From positions 35,385-99,384 of the forward strand of contig NZ_ATVM01000011.1 in the NCBI RefSeq assembly GCF_000420725.1: a DNA stretch of 64,000 nucleotides, written 5' to 3'. This DNA comes from Marinococcus halotolerans DSM 16375. GTDB lineage: Bacteria > Bacillota > Bacilli > Bacillales > Marinococcaceae. Below are positions 46,773-56,572 of the stretch, piece by piece (the stretch's first letter is position 1; each line of letters starts with the position of its first letter). The notes beneath the pieces were generated by a model. That model saw only the letters and a list, made by a program, of their open reading frames with translations, ran no database searches and had not been told where the DNA came from. Position numbers and translations under genes: made by a program.

Positions 46773-48173
46773 ATGGCAAAACAAATGCCGGAAATTGGTG
46801 AAGACTATCAGTATGGTTTTCATGACAAAGACGTTTCCATCTTCCGTTCTGGTAAAGGCCTCACAGATGAAATTGTAAAAGAAATTTCTAAAATTAAAGA
46901 AGAGCCGCAGTGGATGCTCGACTTCCGTCTGAAATCGCTGGAAATCTTCTATAAAAAACCAATGCCGCAATGGGGCGGCGATCTCTCCGGACTGGACTTT
47001 GACGCTATTACGTATTACGTAAAACCGTCCGAGCGTTCTGAAAAATCGTGGGACGAAGTACCGGAAGAAATCAAAAACACATTCGACAAGCTCGGTATTC
47101 CGGAAGCGGAGCAAAAGTATCTGGCAGGGGTATCTGCACAGTACGAATCCGAAGTTGTATATCACAACATGGAAAAAGAGCTTGAAGATCAGGGTATCGT
47201 GTTTAAAGACACAGATACAGCAGTGAAAGAGAACGAAGAATTGTTCCGTGAGCACTTCGGAAAAGTCATTCCGCCGTCAGATAACAAATTCTCGGCGCTG
47301 AACTCCGCAGTATGGTCCGGCGGTTCTTTCATCTATGTACCAAAAGGTGCAAAAGTAGAAACACCGCTTCAGGCTTATTTCCGGATTAATTCGGAAAACA
47401 TGGGACAGTTTGAGCGTACGCTGATCATTGCAGACGAAGGCAGCTCCGTGCATTATGTGGAAGGGTGTACCGCACCAGTTTACTCCACGGATTCCCTGCA
47501 CAGTGCCGTTGTTGAAATCATCGTGAAAAAAGATGCGTACTGCCGTTACACAACAATTCAAAACTGGGCTCCAAACGTTTACAACCTCGTAACAAAACGG
47601 GCTGTTGCAGACGCAGGCGCTACGATGGAGTGGGTTGACGGTAACATCGGTTCTAAACTGACGATGAAATATCCATCGATTATTATGCGCGGTGAAGGTG
47701 CGAAAGGTACTGTTCTTTCCATCGCTATCGCCGGCCGCGGCCAGCATCAGGACGCAGGCGCAAAGGTAATGCACCTGGCTCCTAACTGTTCTTCCACGAT
47801 CGTTTCGAAATCTATTTCGAAACAGGGCGGAAAAGTAACGTACCGCGGCATTGCGAACTTTGGACGTAAGTCTGACGGTTCCAAGTCGAAAATCGAATGT
47901 GATACGTTGATTATGGATAACGAATCCACTTCGGATACAATTCCGTACAACGAAATTTATAACAACAACATTGCTCTTGAGCACGAAGCAACGGTATCCA
48001 AAGTATCAGAAGAGCAGCTCTTCTATCTGATGAGCCGTGGCGTTGGTGAGCAGGAAGCAACTGAAATGATCGTTATGGGCTTCATTGAGCCGTTCACAAA
48101 AGAACTGCCAATGGAATATGCCGTAGAAATGAACCGTTTGATCAGCTTTGAAATGGAAGGCTCGATCGGTTAA
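46773..48173 (+). CDS. sufB: Fe-S cluster assembly protein SufB
   Basis: SufB is the scaffold subunit on which clusters form together with SufC and SufD. The 466-residue protein has a beta-helix core with [40 protein letters not shown], and [20 protein letters not shown] with [12 protein letters not shown]. The Cys and Glu/His residues implicated in assembly lie in this region. A strong AAGGAGG ribosome-binding site precedes ATG 46773 after a 69-bp gap. It is the last gene of the operon, followed by a long terminator. Confidence 0.98.
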   Translation: MAKQMPEIGEDYQYGFHDKDVSIFRSGKGLTDEIVKEISKIKEEPQWMLDFRLKSLEIFYKKPMPQWGGDLSGLDFDAITYYVKPSERSEKSWDEVPEEIKNTFDKLGIPEAEQKYLAGVSAQYESEVVYHNMEKELEDQGIVFKDTDTAVKENEELFREHFGKVIPPSDNKFSALNSAVWSGGSFIYVPKGAKVETPLQAYFRINSENMGQFERTLIIADEGSSVHYVEGCTAPVYSTDSLHSAVVEIIVKKDAYCRYTTIQNWAPNVYNLVTKRAVADAGATMEWVDGNIGSKLTMKYPSIIMRGEGAKGTVLSIAIAGRGQHQDAGAKVMHLAPNCSSTIVSKSISKQGGKVTYRGIANFGRKSDGSKSKIECDTLIMDNESTSDTIPYNEIYNNNIALEHEATVSKVSEEQLFYLMSRGVGEQEATEMIVMGFIEPFTKELPMEYAVEMNRLISFEMEGSIG

Positions 48174-48199
48174 TTTCCGCGACCAGTACGAAAAATGGG

Positions 48200-48248
48200 A
48201 AACTGTCCTTTGAAGAGCTGTTACTGCTCTAAGAAGGGCAGTTTTTTT
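48200..48248 (+). terminator. Rho-independent terminator after sufB
   Basis: AAACTGTCCTTTGAAGAGC pairs, with small bulges, with GCTCTAAGAAGGGCAGTTT, followed by further T. Confidence 0.88.
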
Positions 48249-48293
48249 GTTTTATTTTAAAGAAGAACGTGAAAAGAAAAGGGAGGTGAATAA

Positions 48294-49166
48294 ATGATGA
48301 TATACGTTGGCTTAACCGGCTGGGGGGATCATGACTCCCTTTATCCAAAAGGATTAAAGCAGACTGACAAGCTGAAGGAATACAGCAAGTATTTTCCAAC
48401 GGTAGAGGTGGATTCTTCCTTCTACGCTATTCAGCCGAAGAAAAATATTGATAAATGGCTCCGGGAAACACCGGATTCGTTTCAATTTATTATGAAGGCT
48501 TATCAGGAAATGACCGGGCACCAGCGAGGCCCGAGTAAATATGAATCAAAAAAGGAAATGTTCGAGCAGTATGCTCTTTCGGTACGTCCGATGAAAGAAG
48601 CAGGCAAATTAGCGATGGTGCTCTGCCAGTTTCCACCCTGGTTTGAATGTAACCGGGAAAATGTGGACTATCTCCGCTACTTAAGAGATCAGCTGCACGA
48701 ATTCCCCTGCGCCCTTGAGTTCCGCCATGAATCATGGTTCCATCCAACCTTCCGGGAAAAAACACTCGAATTCATGAAAAATGAAGACTGGATCCATTCC
48801 GTGGTGGACGAACCGCAGATTGAAGGCGGCTCAGTGCCGATTGTTGAGGAAGCCACGACGTCTTCCAAAACGTTAATTCGTTTGCACGGGCGCGACAAGA
48901 ACGCGTGGTTGAAGCCAGCACGCGGCCAGGAGTGGCGGAAGGTGCGCTACCGCTATAATTATTCCGATGCAGAGCTTCGGGAATGGCAGGAACGGGCAGA
49001 AAGGCTGCAGAAAGAAAGCAGCGACGTGTACATGATTTTTAATAATAATTCCGAACGTCACGCTGCTCCGAACGCGCGCCGGCTGCTCGAGCTTTCCGGT
49101 ATTGAATACGAAGGGCTTACCCCAAAACAAACTTCGCTCTTTGATGACGACACCCGTGATTCGTAG
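48294..49166 (+). CDS. yunF: DUF72 family protein (YunF-like)
   Basis: The 290-residue TIM-barrel-like DUF72 protein is widespread and of unknown catalytic role. Landmarks are YVGLTGWGDHDSLYP at the N-terminus, VEVDSSFYAIQPKKNIDKW, FIMKAYQEMTGH, LCQFPPWF, LEFRHESWF and IRLHGRDKNAW. GGGAGGTGAATAA precedes ATG 48294. The neighbouring nucleotidase is YunD-like, and both genes belong to the yun group near suf in B. subtilis. Confidence 0.9.
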   Translation: MMIYVGLTGWGDHDSLYPKGLKQTDKLKEYSKYFPTVEVDSSFYAIQPKKNIDKWLRETPDSFQFIMKAYQEMTGHQRGPSKYESKKEMFEQYALSVRPMKEAGKLAMVLCQFPPWFECNRENVDYLRYLRDQLHEFPCALEFRHESWFHPTFREKTLEFMKNEDWIHSVVDEPQIEGGSVPIVEEATTSSKTLIRLHGRDKNAWLKPARGQEWRKVRYRYNYSDAELREWQERAERLQKESSDVYMIFNNNSERHAAPNARRLLELSGIEYEGLTPKQTSLFDDDTRDS

Positions 49167-49241
49167 TAAGATAAAAGAAGATGAAACGCACTCGTTCTGC
49201 ACTTTAGCATGTAAAGACGAGCACAAAGGCGGTGAGACCTG

Positions 49242-50645
49242 TTGTCCTCCAGTTTTTCTGTTTACCTGTATCATACAAACGACATTCACAGCGATTTGGA
49301 TCAATGGACACGCACAGCAGCATATTTAAAAGAACGGGAAAAATTCCGGCAGGAGCGGGGGGAGTCAGTGCTTCTTCTGGATCTCGGGGACCATACTGAC
49401 CGGGTCCACGCCGTCACAGAAGCTACACGGGGAAAAGGAAATGTGGAGCTGATGAATGAAGCCGGCATTCAATATGCAGCGATTGGAAACAATGAAGGCA
49501 TTACGTTTGCAAAAGAAGAGCTGAATCATATGTACGATGAAGCCGGGTTTCAGGTGCTTCTGGCCAACTTGTTTGATACAGACGGCCGCCGTCCCGAATG
49601 GGCGGAGCCATATAGTATCCATACGACAAAAGAAGGGGTACGGATCGGCCTGCTCGGTGTAACCGTTCCTTTTTATCCGTTTTATGAAGGACTGGACTGG
49701 AAAATCACAGATCCGGAGCAGGTGATAGAAGCATTTCTGCCCGAGATCCGGGAACAGTCGGACGTGGTGATTTTAATGTCGCATCTCGGCTACCCGAAGG
49801 ATCTGGAGCTCGCTTCCTCGTATGATTTTGATGTCATTCTCGGGGCGCACACCCACCATTTGCTTGAAGAGCCGGAATGGGTGGACAATACACTGATTAC
49901 ACAGTGCGGAAAATTTGGTACGCACGCAGGGGAGCTTGAGCTCCTTTTTGAAGGGGACGCGCAGCGTCTCTCCGGCATCGTTGGCAGGACGGTGGATATG
50001 CGCCGGCTAAAGCCTTCCCCAATCACTGAAAGGCTTCTGGGAGCGCTCGAGGACGAAGCAGATAAAGATATGAATGAAGTAGTGACAGAAATTGCAGAGC
50101 CCTTATCAGTATCATGGACTCAGGAATCTCCATTTGCCTCGCTTCTTGCCGATGGACTGCGGGAATGGTGCAAAACAGAAATTTCCATGTTGAATTCAGG
50201 GCTGCTGCTTCATTCACTGCCGGCAGGGCCGGTGACGAAAAAGGATATTCACCGCCTGTGCCCGCACCCAATTAACCCATGTGTGGTCGCAGTGAAAGGG
50301 TATGTGCTTGAAGAGGTGGTGAAAAAAGCTTTTACGGAGGAAATGATTCGTCTACCGCTGAAAGGCTTTGGCTTTCGCGGAGAGATGCTTGGCCATATGG
50401 TATTTAGCGGCATGCAGATAGAAGCGGACTACGAATACGGGGAGTGGACGGTGCAGAGTGTCCGGGTTGGGCATGAGCTGCTTGACCACGCAGAAACGTA
50501 TGAGCTGGCCACCCTTGATATGTTTACGCTCGGCCCGTTATACACCGGCTTGTCCAACGCAGAGTCGAAACGATACTATATGCCGGAAATGATGCGGGAT
50601 ATTCTGACCGATGTGCTGGTAAAGCAGTATACGGCCGGATCCTGA
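49242..50645 (+). CDS. yunD: Bifunctional metallophosphatase / 5'-nucleotidase (YunD-like)
   Basis: The 467-residue protein has an N-terminal calcineurin-like metallophosphoesterase domain (about 1-215). Its motifs are HTNDIHSDLD, LDLGDHTD, GNNEG, LMSHLGYP and GAHTHHLLE. The C-terminal 5'-nucleotidase domain (about 260-460) follows. No signal peptide is present, so it is intracellular, unlike secreted UshA types. Start TTG 49242 has AGGCGGTGAGACC upstream. It likely hydrolyses nucleotides or nucleotide-containing metabolites; specificity is not predictable. Confidence 0.9.
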   Translation: MSSSFSVYLYHTNDIHSDLDQWTRTAAYLKEREKFRQERGESVLLLDLGDHTDRVHAVTEATRGKGNVELMNEAGIQYAAIGNNEGITFAKEELNHMYDEAGFQVLLANLFDTDGRRPEWAEPYSIHTTKEGVRIGLLGVTVPFYPFYEGLDWKITDPEQVIEAFLPEIREQSDVVILMSHLGYPKDLELASSYDFDVILGAHTHHLLEEPEWVDNTLITQCGKFGTHAGELELLFEGDAQRLSGIVGRTVDMRRLKPSPITERLLGALEDEADKDMNEVVTEIAEPLSVSWTQESPFASLLADGLREWCKTEISMLNSGLLLHSLPAGPVTKKDIHRLCPHPINPCVVAVKGYVLEEVVKKAFTEEMIRLPLKGFGFRGEMLGHMVFSGMQIEADYEYGEWTVQSVRVGHELLDHAETYELATLDMFTLGPLYTGLSNAESKRYYMPEMMRDILTDVLVKQYTAGS

Positions 50646-50670
50646 TGATCCGTCTGCAGATGGAAAGCCT

Positions 50671-50697
50671 TCAGCTTGCTGTTAAGCTTGAAGGTGC
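50671..50697 (+). repeat. Inverted repeat in the thyA leader
   Basis: CCTTCAGCTT and AAGCTTGAAGG pair around GCTGTT with one bulged A. No T-run follows, so it is a possible leader hairpin rather than a terminator. Confidence 0.4.
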
Positions 50698-50742
50698 TTC
50701 TGTCATGCGGCAATTGAAGTACAAACATAAGGAGGAACAAAC

Positions 50743-51537
50743 GTGAAACAGTACTTAGATCTCTGCCGTCATGTTCTTGAAAATGGCGGAAAGAAAGATG
50801 ACAGAACCGGCACTGGAACAATCAGCACCTTTGGATGGCAGATGCGCTTTGATCTGCAGCAGGGATTCCCGGTGGTCACCACAAAAAAGCTGCACCTGCG
50901 TTCCATCATTCATGAGCTGCTTTGGTTTTTACAGGGAGAAACGAACATTGCCTATCTGAAAGAAAATAAAGTGAAGATCTGGGACTCCTGGGCAGACGAA
51001 GAAGGTAATTTAGGGCCAATCTATGGCAAGCAGTGGCGTTCATGGGAAGGAGCAGGAGGCAGGACGGTGGACCAGATTTCCGACGTGGTGGAAGCGATCA
51101 AAACGAACCCGGACTCAAGGAGACTGATTGTCAGCGCCTGGAACGCGGCAGAAATCGAAGATATGGCGCTTGCGCCGTGCCACTGTCTGTTTCAGTTCTA
51201 CGTTCAGGACGGAAAGCTGTCATGCCAGCTGTATCAGCGGAGCGCAGATATTTTTCTCGGCGTGCCGTTTAACATCGCTTCCTACGCCCTTTTAACGCAA
51301 ATGATCGCGCACGTATGTGATCTTGAGCCTGGAGAATTTATTCATACATTCGGGGACGCCCATATTTATAACAACCACGTGGAACAAATCAGAACGCAGC
51401 TTGAGCGCGAACCAAGAAGTCTTCCGGAAATGAAAATTACCCGGAACGTGGACTCTATTTTTGATTTTACCATTGATGATTTTTCCCTCGAAGGATACGA
51501 CCCGCATCCGCATATAAAAGGAGAGGTGTCTGTATGA
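50743..51537 (+). CDS. thyA: Thymidylate synthase ThyA
   Basis: It methylates dUMP to dTMP, turning methylene-tetrahydrofolate into dihydrofolate. The 264-residue protein has the short E. coli-type length. The nucleophile Cys146 is in [56 protein letters not shown] and HIYNNH cover the folate and dUMP sites. AAGGAGGAACAAAC precedes the start, which is ATG-type at 50743. Its last four bases overlap dfrA, which regenerates the folate. Confidence 0.97.
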   Translation: MKQYLDLCRHVLENGGKKDDRTGTGTISTFGWQMRFDLQQGFPVVTTKKLHLRSIIHELLWFLQGETNIAYLKENKVKIWDSWADEEGNLGPIYGKQWRSWEGAGGRTVDQISDVVEAIKTNPDSRRLIVSAWNAAEIEDMALAPCHCLFQFYVQDGKLSCQLYQRSADIFLGVPFNIASYALLTQMIAHVCDLEPGEFIHTFGDAHIYNNHVEQIRTQLEREPRSLPEMKITRNVDSIFDFTIDDFSLEGYDPHPHIKGEVSV

Positions 51538-52025
51538 TCGCATTTGTAGCCGCAGTCGCAAATGATCGGGTGATCGGATATAAAAATGACCTCCCCTGGC
51601 ATCTTCCTGCTGACCTGAAGCATTTTCAGCAGGTAACAAAGCACGGGACTGTTATTATGGGCAGAAAAACGTTTGAATCGATGAACGGGCCGCTTCCATC
51701 ACGCACGAATATCGTTATTACGGGAAATACAGACTGGTCACATGAGGGTGCGCAGGTGGTGCATGATATTGAAGAAATCCGCCGGCTTGCCGGAGAAGAG
51801 AAGCTGTATTACGTTATCGGAGGCAGCGGGGTTTTCACAGAACTGCTGCCGGACGCTTCTTATATGTATCTGACCCATATTGACGCCGATGTTCCGGGAG
51901 ATACGTATTTTCCGGAATGGAATGAGTCGGAATGGGAGATTGCTGAAAAGGAAGAAGGACCTGTGGATGAAAAAAACAAGCATCCGCACCGGTACGTAAC
52001 CTACAAACGAAAAAGTAACATTTAA
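51534..52025 (+). CDS. dfrA: Dihydrofolate reductase
   Basis: It reduces dihydrofolate to tetrahydrofolate with NADPH. The 163-residue protein has [30 protein letters not shown] with the catalytic Asp27, [11 protein letters not shown] and the NADPH loop [25 protein letters not shown] precedes ATG 51534, which overlaps the thyA stop, the classic thyA-dfrA coupling. A terminator closes the pair. Confidence 0.97.
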   Translation: MIAFVAAVANDRVIGYKNDLPWHLPADLKHFQQVTKHGTVIMGRKTFESMNGPLPSRTNIVITGNTDWSHEGAQVVHDIEEIRRLAGEEKLYYVIGGSGVFTELLPDASYMYLTHIDADVPGDTYFPEWNESEWEIAEKEEGPVDEKNKHPHRYVTYKRKSNI

Positions 52026-52033
52026 AATCCTTA

Positions 52034-52074
52034 AAAGCCTGCTGCAGTCTTTAAATTGCAGCAGGCTGCTTTTA
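52034..52074 (+). terminator. Rho-independent terminator after dfrA
   Basis: AAGCCTGCTGCA pairs with TGCAGCAGGCTGCTT around a loop of about 10 nt, followed by TTATT. Confidence 0.85.
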
Positions 52075-52147
52075 TTCACTTACATACTATGGGCCAAATG
52101 GGAAGGAAAAAAGATGGCGCTTCCAAAAAACTTTTCTCCCGTGTACT

Positions 52148-52176
52148 TTGACAAGGCAAAGAAAGATAAATATAAT
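52148..52176 (+). promoter_or_regulatory. Consensus SigA promoter of the NSS transporter operon
   Basis: TTGACA and TATAAT, both perfect, are separated by exactly 17 bp, about 74 bp before the start codon. Confidence 0.92.
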
Positions 52177-52249
52177 GAATTATCAGACAAAAGTTGTGCA
52201 TCTGCAGATGTTCACATAGTCATGTAACAGACAAAAAGGAGGAAGCTTC

Positions 52250-53761
52250 ATGGCTGCAAGAGAACAATGGGGAACACGTGCGGGCTTTATTATGGCAGCA
52301 GTTGGATCTGCGATCGGGCTCGGAAACATTTGGCGCTTTCCGGCTACGGCGTTTGAAAACGGCGGCGGCGCGTTTTTTATCCCATATTTATTTGCGCTGC
52401 TGACAGCAGGTATTCCACTTTTGATCATGGAATTTACCATGGGTCATAAATACCGGAGCGCAGCACCAAGAACGTATTCAAAAATGAACAAAAATGTGGA
52501 GTGGATCGGCTGGTGGGCCGTGGCGGTAGCATTTGTTATTTCTACATATTATCCTGTTATCATCGCCTGGTCCTTGTCCTACACAGTTTTTTCCTTCAAT
52601 TTAAGCTGGGGGGCAGACACCGAAGCGTTTTTGTTTAACGACTACCTGCAGCTGGCAGCTCCCGGGCAGTTCGGCGGCATGACGATCGGGGTGCTTATTC
52701 CGTTAATCCTCGTCTGGGCGATCGCGCTCGGCATATTATTTAAAGGGGTGCAGCGCGGGATTGAACTGGCGAACCGGATTTTTATTCCGACGCTGGTCGT
52801 TATCTTTCTTATCATCTGCATCCGCGCGGTCACTCTTCCGGGAGCGGCTCAGGGGCTGCAGGCTTTCTTCGAACCGGATTTTGGGGCACTTACCCAGGGC
52901 GGCGTCTGGGTTGCCGCATACGGACAGATTTTCTTTAGTTTATCTATCGCTTTTGCGATTATGATCACCTATTCCAGTTATCTGCCGAAGAAGTCAGACA
53001 TTACAAACAATGCCTTTATTACCGGCTTTAGTAACTCGAGCTTTGAGCTGCTTGCCGGAATCGGCGTCTTTTCAGCTCTCGGGTTTATGGCTCAGCAGCT
53101 GAACGTCGGAGTGGAAGAAGTCGTGGCCGGCGGTGTCGGACTTGCCTTTGTGGTCTTTCCGCAGATTATCAGTGAATTTCCGGCGCTCAGCGGCCTGTTT
53201 GGTGTTCTTTTCTTCCTGTCGCTCGCCCTGGCCGGGTTATCATCACTTATATCTATCGCCGAGACGTATATTAAAGGACTGCAGGAAAAATTCGGCTGGA
53301 CGCGCGGGAAAGCAGTCGGTATCGGCGGCGGTGCAGCGGCGCTGTGTTCCCTCGTGTTTGCTACCCGTGGCGGTCTGAACTTCCTTGACGCAGCCGATTA
53401 CTTTATCAATCAGTTCGGCGTGGCTCTGCTTGGCCTGGTGGAAGTAGTATTGATTGCCTGGGTGCTCCGCAAGCTGCCGGAATTTCAACAGCACGCCAAC
53501 GCCATTTCTGATATCCGCCTTGGCGGCTGGTGGAAAGTATGTCTTGGCGTTATTACGCCAATTGTACTTGGTTACATGATGATTGATTTATTCCTGCAAA
53601 ATATTTTAAAGCAGTTTGATACTGAAAATGGAAATTACGCCGGTTATACAGACGGATTTATTTTCGCCAGCGGATGGGCCGTGGCCCTCGCTGCTTTAGC
53701 GGTAGGTATTATTATGTCTCTCATACGCTGGAAAGGCTTATCCAAAGAGGAGGCTGAGTAA
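52250..53761 (+). CDS. Sodium:neurotransmitter symporter family transporter (MetP-like)
   Basis: This 503-residue inner-membrane Na-coupled symporter has the LeuT fold and about 12 helices. The signature of helix 1, AAVGSAIGLGNIWRFP, and AFFIPYLFALLTAGIPLL are diagnostic. SLSIAFAIMITYSSY lies in the substrate and sodium-binding helix 6. AAAGGAGGAAGCTTC precedes ATG 52250. The downstream 34-residue MetS-like gene points to the branch that imports methionine or alanine, as in Corynebacterium MetP. Na dependence suits a halophilic or alkaliphilic host. The substrate is inferred from the partner only. Confidence 0.93.
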   Translation: MAAREQWGTRAGFIMAAVGSAIGLGNIWRFPATAFENGGGAFFIPYLFALLTAGIPLLIMEFTMGHKYRSAAPRTYSKMNKNVEWIGWWAVAVAFVISTYYPVIIAWSLSYTVFSFNLSWGADTEAFLFNDYLQLAAPGQFGGMTIGVLIPLILVWAIALGILFKGVQRGIELANRIFIPTLVVIFLIICIRAVTLPGAAQGLQAFFEPDFGALTQGGVWVAAYGQIFFSLSIAFAIMITYSSYLPKKSDITNNAFITGFSNSSFELLAGIGVFSALGFMAQQLNVGVEEVVAGGVGLAFVVFPQIISEFPALSGLFGVLFFLSLALAGLSSLISIAETYIKGLQEKFGWTRGKAVGIGGGAAALCSLVFATRGGLNFLDAADYFINQFGVALLGLVEVVLIAWVLRKLPEFQQHANAISDIRLGGWWKVCLGVITPIVLGYMMIDLFLQNILKQFDTENGNYAGYTDGFIFASGWAVALAALAVGIIMSLIRWKGLSKEEAE

Positions 53762-53762
53762 A

Positions 53763-53867
53763 TTGACAGCCGGAGCAATTATAACAATGGTCGTAGGAAT
53801 GGTTATTATATGGGGCGGTCTTGTGGCAAGCCTTTTAAACGCAAAAAAAGCCTCGAAACAAAAATAA
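53763..53867 (+). CDS. MetS-like small subunit of the NSS transporter (34 aa)
   Basis: An open frame begins 1 bp after the transporter stop codon at TTG 53763, with GAGGAGG 13-19 bp upstream. It encodes 34 residues: a single membrane helix around MVVGMVIIWGGLVASLLN and a basic tail (AKKASKQK). Length, helix and position match MetS, the small subunit needed by the methionine/alanine NSS importer MetPS. The gene is shorter than the usual annotation cut-off. A terminator follows at once. Confidence 0.85.
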   Translation: MTAGAIITMVVGMVIIWGGLVASLLNAKKASKQK

Positions 53868-53871
53868 AATG

Positions 53872-53906
53872 AAGCAGCCCGGGAGGAAGCAGCCGGGCTG
53901 CTTTTT
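53872..53906 (+). terminator. Rho-independent terminator
   Basis: AAGCAGCCCGG pairs exactly with CCGGGCTGCTT, followed by more T. Confidence 0.92.
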
Positions 53907-54102
53907 GTATGCTGGCTTTTTCTGTTCCCGGCTGCTGACGCGTTTGCGGGCGGTAAAGAAGAACGTCTATGAATTGTCTGAACCTGTGGAACGTGTTAAA
54001 GTATAAAGGAAAACAGTAAAAACTGGCCAGTCTAATCAAACATATACGACAGATAGAGCACAAACAGGCTTTTTATTATTCATAACTGGGAGTGAGAGCA
54101 TC

Positions 54103-55005
54103 ATGGCAAAAACGGAAGAATACATCCGCAAGCCGGAATGGCTGAAAATAAAATTAAACACCAATGAGTCCTACAAAGGGCTGAAAAAAATGATGCGGGA
54201 GAAAAATCTTCACACGGTATGTGAAGAAGCCAGATGCCCGAACATCCACGAATGCTGGGCAGTCAGAAAAACGGCTACATTCATGATCCTCGGTGATACC
54301 TGTACGCGTGGCTGTCGTTTCTGCGCTGTTAAAACCGGTCTTCCAAACGAACTGGACTGGGGCGAGCCTGAACGTGTCGCTGATTCCGTCGAACAAATGG
54401 GGCTGAAGCACGTCGTTATTACAGCTGTAGCCAGAGACGATCTTAAAGACGGAGGCTCGGAAGTATTTGCCGAAACCATTCGTGCCGTCCGCCGGAAAAA
54501 TCCTGGCACGACAATCGAAGTGCTGCCATCTGATATGTCCGGTACCCCGGAAAACCTGGACATTTTAATGGAAGCAAGACCGAACATCCTGAACCACAAT
54601 ATCGAAACAGTGGAACGGCTGACACCGCGGGTGCGTGCCCGTGCCAAATACCGTCGTTCCCTTGACTTCCTTCAGTATTCTAAGGAGCTCCATCCGGATA
54701 TTCCAACTAAATCGAGTCTGATGGTCGGCCTTGGAGAAACAAAAGAGGAAATCATTCAGGCTATGGATGACCTGCGGGCACACGACGTTGATATTATGAC
54801 GATCGGCCAGTATCTGCAGCCGACGAAAAAGCATTTAAAAGTCCAAAGATATTATACGCCGGAGGAATTTGCAGAGCTGAAAGAAATTGCGATGACAAAA
54901 GGATTCAGCCACTGTGAGTCTGGTCCGCTTGTCCGTTCCTCCTACCATGCTGATGAGCAGGTGAACGAAGCACAGGTACAGATGGAAGCAAGCAAGTATC
55001 AATAA
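54103..55005 (+). CDS. lipA: Lipoyl synthase
   Basis: This radical-SAM enzyme inserts two sulfurs into octanoyl-protein. The 300-residue protein has the auxiliary cluster cysteines Cys40, Cys45 and Cys51 ([14 protein letters not shown]). The radical-SAM triad is Cys67, Cys71 and Cys74 (CTRGCRFC), and the late RSSYHA segment carries the Ser ligand. GGGAGTGAGAGCATC precedes ATG 54103. In Bacillus, octanoyl or lipoyl groups are relayed through GcvH, whose gene lies 15 kb upstream. It is followed by yutD, as in B. subtilis. Confidence 0.98.
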   Translation: MAKTEEYIRKPEWLKIKLNTNESYKGLKKMMREKNLHTVCEEARCPNIHECWAVRKTATFMILGDTCTRGCRFCAVKTGLPNELDWGEPERVADSVEQMGLKHVVITAVARDDLKDGGSEVFAETIRAVRRKNPGTTIEVLPSDMSGTPENLDILMEARPNILNHNIETVERLTPRVRARAKYRRSLDFLQYSKELHPDIPTKSSLMVGLGETKEEIIQAMDDLRAHDVDIMTIGQYLQPTKKHLKVQRYYTPEEFAELKEIAMTKGFSHCESGPLVRSSYHADEQVNEAQVQMEASKYQ

Positions 55006-55021
55006 ATGAGAGCCCGTCCCT

Positions 55022-55062
55022 GGAAAAACCAGTTCCTCTTTTCGGATGCTGGTTTTTCTTTT
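55022..55062 (+). terminator. Rho-independent terminator after lipA
   Basis: GAAAAACCAG pairs with CTGGTTTTTC around a 16-nt loop, followed by TTTT. Confidence 0.75.
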
Positions 55063-55096
55063 GGAAGGGCCGGGCACAGCAAAGGAGGGGAGCTCA

Positions 55097-55417
55097 TTGA
55101 TTCGAGTTCAGGGACAGCGTTATGAATTGCTTGAAGATTTTCGGGAAGGCTGGAATGAAGAAGCGTTTAAAGAACGTTACAGTGAAGTGCTGAACAAGTA
55201 TGACTATGTTGTGGGGGACTGGGGGCATGAGCAGCTCCGCATGCGCGGCTTTTTTGAAAACGACCGGAAAAAAGTCCCCCACGATTTTAAAATCGGTACC
55301 CTTGAAGACTACTTGTTGGAGTACTGTAATTTTGGCTGTGCTTATTTTGTATTAAAAAAGCTCCGGCAGGAGCAAAAGGAAGAAACAGAGGAAGAAGCAG
55401 AGGAATCAATAACGTAA
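55097..55417 (+). CDS. yutD: YutD family protein (DUF1027)
   Basis: The 106-residue Firmicutes-specific protein is of unknown function. Family landmarks are YELLEDFREGWNEEAFKERY, YDYVVGDWGHEQLRMRGF and FGCAYFVLKKL. The tail is rich in glutamate. AAAGGAGGGG (55081-55090) selects TTG 55097. The neighbours lipA, yutE and yutF are conserved. It ends at a terminator shared with the convergent glpX. Confidence 0.9.
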   Translation: MIRVQGQRYELLEDFREGWNEEAFKERYSEVLNKYDYVVGDWGHEQLRMRGFFENDRKKVPHDFKIGTLEDYLLEYCNFGCAYFVLKKLRQEQKEETEEEAEESIT

Positions 55418-55442
55418 AAAACCCCCGGGCCGGGGGTTTTTT
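55416..55442. terminator. Bidirectional terminator
   Basis: AAAAAACCCCC pairs with GGGGGTTTTTT around GGGCC. It serves yutD and glpX. Confidence 0.9.
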
Positions 55443-55444
55443 GT

Positions 55445-56416
55445 TTATTCTTCAGCTAGAAGATGAGGCTTGTAGTCAAGGTGATGCTGGGCTTTAATAT
55501 AGCGGACGGTACGGGTTTTGGCACGCATCACGATGGAATCCGTTTCGGCAAGGTCTCCGCCGAGAAAACGAACCCCGTCAAGCAGTTCACCGCTTGAAAC
55601 CCCAGTCGCCGCAAAGATAGCATCATCTCCTTTTACGAGATCAGACAGCTGAAGCACCTTGCTTGTGTCTGTAATACCCATCTCCCTGCAGCGCTCTTTT
55701 TCTTCAGCATCTGAGGGTACAAGGCGGGCCTGCATGTCCCCGCCAAGTGCTTTAACAGCAGCAGCCGAGATGACGCCTTCCGGAGCCCCGCCGGTGCCAA
55801 GGAATAAATCAATGCCCGTGCGCGGAAGCGCAGCTGCGATGGAAGCTCCTACGTCCCCGTCGCCAAACAGCTTCACCCGCGCGCCTTTGGCCCGGACGCG
55901 GTCGATGAGCTGCTGGTGACGCTCGCGGTCCTGGATAATAACCGTCACATCCCGGACCCGTTTGTTGCTTGTTTTAGCAATGGTATCGATAGTAGTTTCG
56001 ATCGGGTCGTCCAGGCGGACACTCCCTGCAGCTTTCGGTCCGACAGCGATTTTTTCCATGTACATGTCCGGTGCATGAAGAAGCGTGCCGCGGTCTCCGA
56101 TTGCAATGACAGCGACAGCGTTGGCCCGGCCACTTGCAACAATGTTCGTTCCTTCGAGCGGGTCAACAGCGATATCAACCTCAGGGCCTTCCCCGTCTCC
56201 CACTTCTTCCCCAATGTAGAGCATAGGTGCTTCGTCAAGTTCTCCTTCGCCGATAACGACCGTTCCGCGGCAGTGCACGGAATCAAACATGGACCTCATC
56301 GAAGTCGTAGCTGCATCATCAGCTTCAATTTTTTTCCCGCGCCCAAGCCACTGGGCGGAAGAAACAGCGGCAGCCTCGGTGACACGTACAATTTCAAGCG
56401 CCAATTCTCTATCCAT
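55445..56416 (-). CDS. glpX: Fructose-1,6-bisphosphatase class II
   Basis: GlpX dephosphorylates fructose-1,6-bisphosphate in gluconeogenesis. The 323-residue protein has the metal-binding segments VVIGEGELDEAPMLYIGEEVG (split as VVIGEGELDEAP and MLYIGEEVG) and VDPLEGTNIVASG. GTGGAPEGVISAAAVKALGG is also typical of class II. Start ATG 56416 (reverse) follows AAAGGATGAAATCTATTC. It sits as a reverse insertion inside the yutD-yutE-yutF series. Its substrate is the ligand of CggR, so its activity indirectly opposes induction of the glycolysis operon. Confidence 0.96.
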   Translation of the reverse strand: MDRELALEIVRVTEAAAVSSAQWLGRGKKIEADDAATTSMRSMFDSVHCRGTVVIGEGELDEAPMLYIGEEVGDGEGPEVDIAVDPLEGTNIVASGRANAVAVIAIGDRGTLLHAPDMYMEKIAVGPKAAGSVRLDDPIETTIDTIAKTSNKRVRDVTVIIQDRERHQQLIDRVRAKGARVKLFGDGDVGASIAAALPRTGIDLFLGTGGAPEGVISAAAVKALGGDMQARLVPSDAEEKERCREMGITDTSKVLQLSDLVKGDDAIFAATGVSSGELLDGVRFLGGDLAETDSIVMRAKTRTVRYIKAQHHLDYKPHLLAEE

Positions 56417-56572
56417 GAATAGATTTCATCCTTTCCTGTAAGAAGATGCATATGTAAAGCCTGCAAAATGCTTAACCATCGTACCATATTTATGGGCCGT
56501 CTTCAGCGATGGTTTTGTCTGCAGAAGCCGTTAGATATGCTACCATAGAGAATGAGAAAAGGAGGCAGAGGA

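Noticed and set aside
47277..47984. 235-codon reverse frame antisense to sufB
   Set aside because: It is a shadow of sufB, with atypical composition and no ribosome-binding site.
53941..53965. Second copy of the gapA-pgk repeat element
   Set aside because: It shares only a short GCGG/CGGTAAAGAA similarity with 4948-4962 and lacks the nested inverted arms; likely chance.
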